Shown: positions 61,808 to 64,000 of the stretch, one piece after another
How the letters are laid out: the number at the start of each line of letters is the position of its first letter
How positions within the stretch are numbered: the first letter of the stretch is position 1
NCBI RefSeq assembly: GCF_024609765.1
Contig: NZ_JANFDG010000022.1
Location: 1 to 64,000 of the forward strand
DNA length: 64,000 bases
From: Shinella pollutisoli
GTDB lineage: Bacteria > Pseudomonadota > Alphaproteobacteria > Rhizobiales > Rhizobiaceae
Reading direction: 5' to 3'
Made by a program: the position numbers and the translations under genes
The notes under the pieces: model-generated
Database searches by the model: none
What the model was told of the DNA's origin: nothing
Seen by the model: the letters and a program-made list of their open reading frames with translations, nothing else

Positions 61808-63997
61808 ATGGCCACGAGAATCCTGGAAGACGGCGCGGAAGCCTACGAGACGCGGGGCGGCATCACCGTCACCCGCCGCCGGCGCGCGGCCGACTACGAG
61901 AACGCGATCTCCGGCTATGTCGACCGGCTCGACGAGCGGCGCGGCGCGGTCTTCTCCTCCAACTACGAGTATCCCGGCCGCTATACCCGGTGGGACACGG
62001 CGATCGTCGATCCGCCGCTTTCCATCTCCTCCTTCGGCCGCTCGGTCTGGATCGAGGCCCATAACGGGCGCGGCGAGGTGCTGCTCTCCTTCATCGCCGA
62101 GCGGCTCGCGGCCGTGCCGGAGCTCGACCTCGGCGCGCGGAGCGCGACGCGGCTCGATCTTACGGTGAGGGCGCCGGACCGGGTGTTCACCGAGGAGGAG
62201 CGCTCGAAGATGCCGACGGTCTTCACGGTGCTGCGCGCGGTGACCGACCTCTTCCATTCGGCGGAGGATTCGAGCCTCGGCCTCTACGGCGCCTTCGGCT
62301 ACGACCTCGCCTTCCAGTTCGACGCGATCGACCTGAAGCTCACGCGCCCCGACGACCAGCGCGACATGGTGCTGTTCCTGCCCGACGAGATCCTCGTCGT
62401 CGACCACTATGCCGCCAAGGCCTGGATCGACCGCTACGATTTCTCGCGCGACGGCCTGTCGACCGAGGGCAGGGCGGAGGCGATCGCGCCGGACCCCTTC
62501 CGCACCGTCGACATCATCCCGCCGCATGGCGACCACCGGCCGGGCGAATATGCCGAGCTCGTGATAAAGGCCAAGGAGAGCTTCCGCCGCGGCGACCTGT
62601 TCGAGGTGGTGCCGGGCCAGAAATTCTACGAGCGCTGCGAGAGCAGGCCGTCGGAGATCTCAAAACGCCTCAAGGCCATCAACCCGTCGCCCTATTCCTT
62701 CTTCATCAATCTCGGCAACCAGGAATATCTCGTCGGCGCCTCGCCGGAGATGTTCGTGCGCGTCTCCGGCCGGCGCATCGAGACCTGCCCGATCTCCGGC
62801 ACGATCAAGCGCGGCGACGACCCGATCGCCGACTCGGAGCAGATCCTGAAGCTGCTCAACTCGAAGAAGGACGAATCTGAGCTCACCATGTGCTCCGACG
62901 TCGACCGCAACGACAAGAGCCGGGTCTGCGAACCGGGCTCGGTCAAGGTCATCGGCCGGCGGCAGATCGAGATGTACTCGCGCCTCATCCACACGGTCGA
63001 CCACATCGAGGGGCGGCTTCGCGACGACATGGACGCCTTCGACGGCTTCCTGTCGCATGCCTGGGCCGTCACCGTCACCGGCGCGCCGAAGCTCTGGGCG
63101 ATGCGCTTCATCGAGGCGCACGAGAAGAGCCCGCGCGCCTGGTACGGCGGCGCGATCGGCATGGTCGGCTTCAACGGCGACATGAACACGGGGCTGACGC
63201 TCAGGACCATCCGCATCAAGGAGGGGATCGCCGAGGTGCGCGCGGGCGCCACGCTGCTCTACGATTCCAACCCGCAGGAAGAAGAAGCCGAAACCGAACT
63301 GAAGGCCTCCGCCATGATCGCCGCCATCCGTGACGCCAAGGCCGGCAACGCCGGCGCCTCCAAACGCGACGTCGCCGCCGTGGGGGCGGGCGTCAAGATC
63401 CTGCTCGTCGACCACGAGGACAGCTTCGTCCACACGCTCGCCAACTACTTCCGCCAGACGGGGGCAACGGTGACGACGGTGCGCACGCCGGTCGCCGAGG
63501 AGGTGTTCGACCGCATCGAGCCGGACCTCGTCGTGCTCTCGCCCGGCCCCGGCAACCCTAAGGATTTCGACTGCACCGCGACGATCAGGAAGGCGCGGGC
63601 GCGAAAGCTGCCGATCTTCGGCGTCTGCCTCGGGCTGCAGGCGCTCGCCGAGGCCTATGGCGGGGAGCTGCGCCAGCTCGCCGTCCCCATGCACGGCAAG
63701 CCCTCGCGCATCCGCGTGCTGGAGCCCGGCATCGTCTTCTCCGGCCTCGGCCGCGAGGTGACGGTCGGCCGCTACCACTCGATCTTCGCCGATCCCTCGA
63801 CGCTGCCGCGCGACTTCGTGATCACGGCGGAGAGCGAGGACGGCACGATCATGGGCATCGAGCATACGAGCGAACCGGTCGCCGCCGTGCAGTTCCATCC
63901 GGAATCGATCATGACGCTCGGCCAGGACGCGGGGATGCGGATGATCGAGAACGTGGTCGCCCACCTGTCGAAGAAGGCGAAGGTGAAGGCGGCCTGA
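61808..63997 (+). CDS. trpE(G): anthranilate synthase, fused TrpE-TrpG
   Basis: The 729-residue fusion holds the chorismate-using TrpE part (about 1-515; [14 protein letters not shown]-like Trp-feedback region, [42 protein letters not shown] read in pieces, [12 protein letters not shown]) and, after a short linker, the glutamine amidotransferase TrpG part (about 535-729) with triad Cys607 (GVCLGLQA), His697 and Glu699 (FHPES). It makes anthranilate, the first tryptophan intermediate. Fusion and length match S. meliloti TrpE(G). Control is by attenuation at trpL upstream. ATG 61808 follows CGGAGAGAG. Confidence 0.96.
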   Translation: MATRILEDGAEAYETRGGITVTRRRRAADYENAISGYVDRLDERRGAVFSSNYEYPGRYTRWDTAIVDPPLSISSFGRSVWIEAHNGRGEVLLSFIAERLAAVPELDLGARSATRLDLTVRAPDRVFTEEERSKMPTVFTVLRAVTDLFHSAEDSSLGLYGAFGYDLAFQFDAIDLKLTRPDDQRDMVLFLPDEILVVDHYAAKAWIDRYDFSRDGLSTEGRAEAIAPDPFRTVDIIPPHGDHRPGEYAELVIKAKESFRRGDLFEVVPGQKFYERCESRPSEISKRLKAINPSPYSFFINLGNQEYLVGASPEMFVRVSGRRIETCPISGTIKRGDDPIADSEQILKLLNSKKDESELTMCSDVDRNDKSRVCEPGSVKVIGRRQIEMYSRLIHTVDHIEGRLRDDMDAFDGFLSHAWAVTVTGAPKLWAMRFIEAHEKSPRAWYGGAIGMVGFNGDMNTGLTLRTIRIKEGIAEVRAGATLLYDSNPQEEEAETELKASAMIAAIRDAKAGNAGASKRDVAAVGAGVKILLVDHEDSFVHTLANYFRQTGATVTTVRTPVAEEVFDRIEPDLVVLSPGPGNPKDFDCTATIRKARARKLPIFGVCLGLQALAEAYGGELRQLAVPMHGKPSRIRVLEPGIVFSGLGREVTVGRYHSIFADPSTLPRDFVITAESEDGTIMGIEHTSEPVAAVQFHPESIMTLGQDAGMRMIENVVAHLSKKAKVKAA

Positions 63998-64000
63998 CGA

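Overview
The window is a GC-rich chromosomal segment from an alphaproteobacterium of the Rhizobiaceae (Rhizobium / Ensifer / Shinella group). Pointers are a TrpE-TrpG fusion behind a Trp-Trp-Trp leader peptide, a BacA peptide importer, a NolR-type regulator, a choXWV choline transporter, a GguC/AraD1-type arabinose pathway and seven copies of a rhizobial mosaic palindromic repeat in gaps between genes. Almost all of it is densely packed housekeeping and catabolic DNA. I found no tRNA, rRNA, CRISPR array, phage or insertion sequence.

Layout. 1-3.4 kb: oxidative L-arabinose pathway (end of an AraD1/GguC protein, ketoglutarate semialdehyde dehydrogenase, arabinonate dehydratase). 3.6-4.3 kb: an exported protein made of VGG repeats. 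4.3-7.5 kb: ATP-grasp / alpha-E / transglutaminase operon. 7.8-17 kb: DMT exporter, RNA helicase, host-attachment protein, a large hybrid sensor kinase, MnmD divergent from a FAD oxidoreductase, PRC-barrel protein. 17.2-25.3 kb: purine catabolism in two converging halves (puuE-uraD-allA and guaD-puuD) with a large RTX protein between them, then hydroxybutyrate dehydrogenase. 25.5-31.3 kb: glpK, an ECF42-type sigma factor with its DGPF partner and an SRPBCC gene sharing one promoter motif, LLM oxidoreductase, methionine aminopeptidase. 31.4-36.8 kb: BacA, polysaccharide deacetylase, NnrU, YfgM-like protein and Der. 37-45.4 kb: sugar kinase, Ldh-like dehydrogenase, alpha-glucosidase, ParDE, adenine deaminase, epimerase, omega-aminotransferase. 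45.6-52.5 kb: NolR-like regulator, HugZ, choXWV, thymidine kinase, cytochrome c and a coiled-coil protein. 51.4-58.8 kb: an uncharacterised cluster (coiled coil, unknown protein, AAA+ ATPase, DUF6638-like, DUF2333) holding a toxin-antitoxin pair. 59-64 kb: formate-THF ligase, an extensin-like protein and the trp leader with trpE(G).

The strongest candidates for something new are: (1) the gene at 19459-21828, whose first ~190 residues look like a HasA-type hemophore, joined to cadherin-like and RTX calcium-binding repeats and preceded by a TGA-N9-TCA iron-responsive operator; (2) the five-gene AAA+ cluster at 51.4-58.8 kb; (3) identical TGTCGG-N17-CGTC promoters before the ECF42 operon and the next gene; and (4) an extensin-family gene that appears to start at an AUC codon. 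Family assignments come from reading the translations and recalling known family members. No database search was run.
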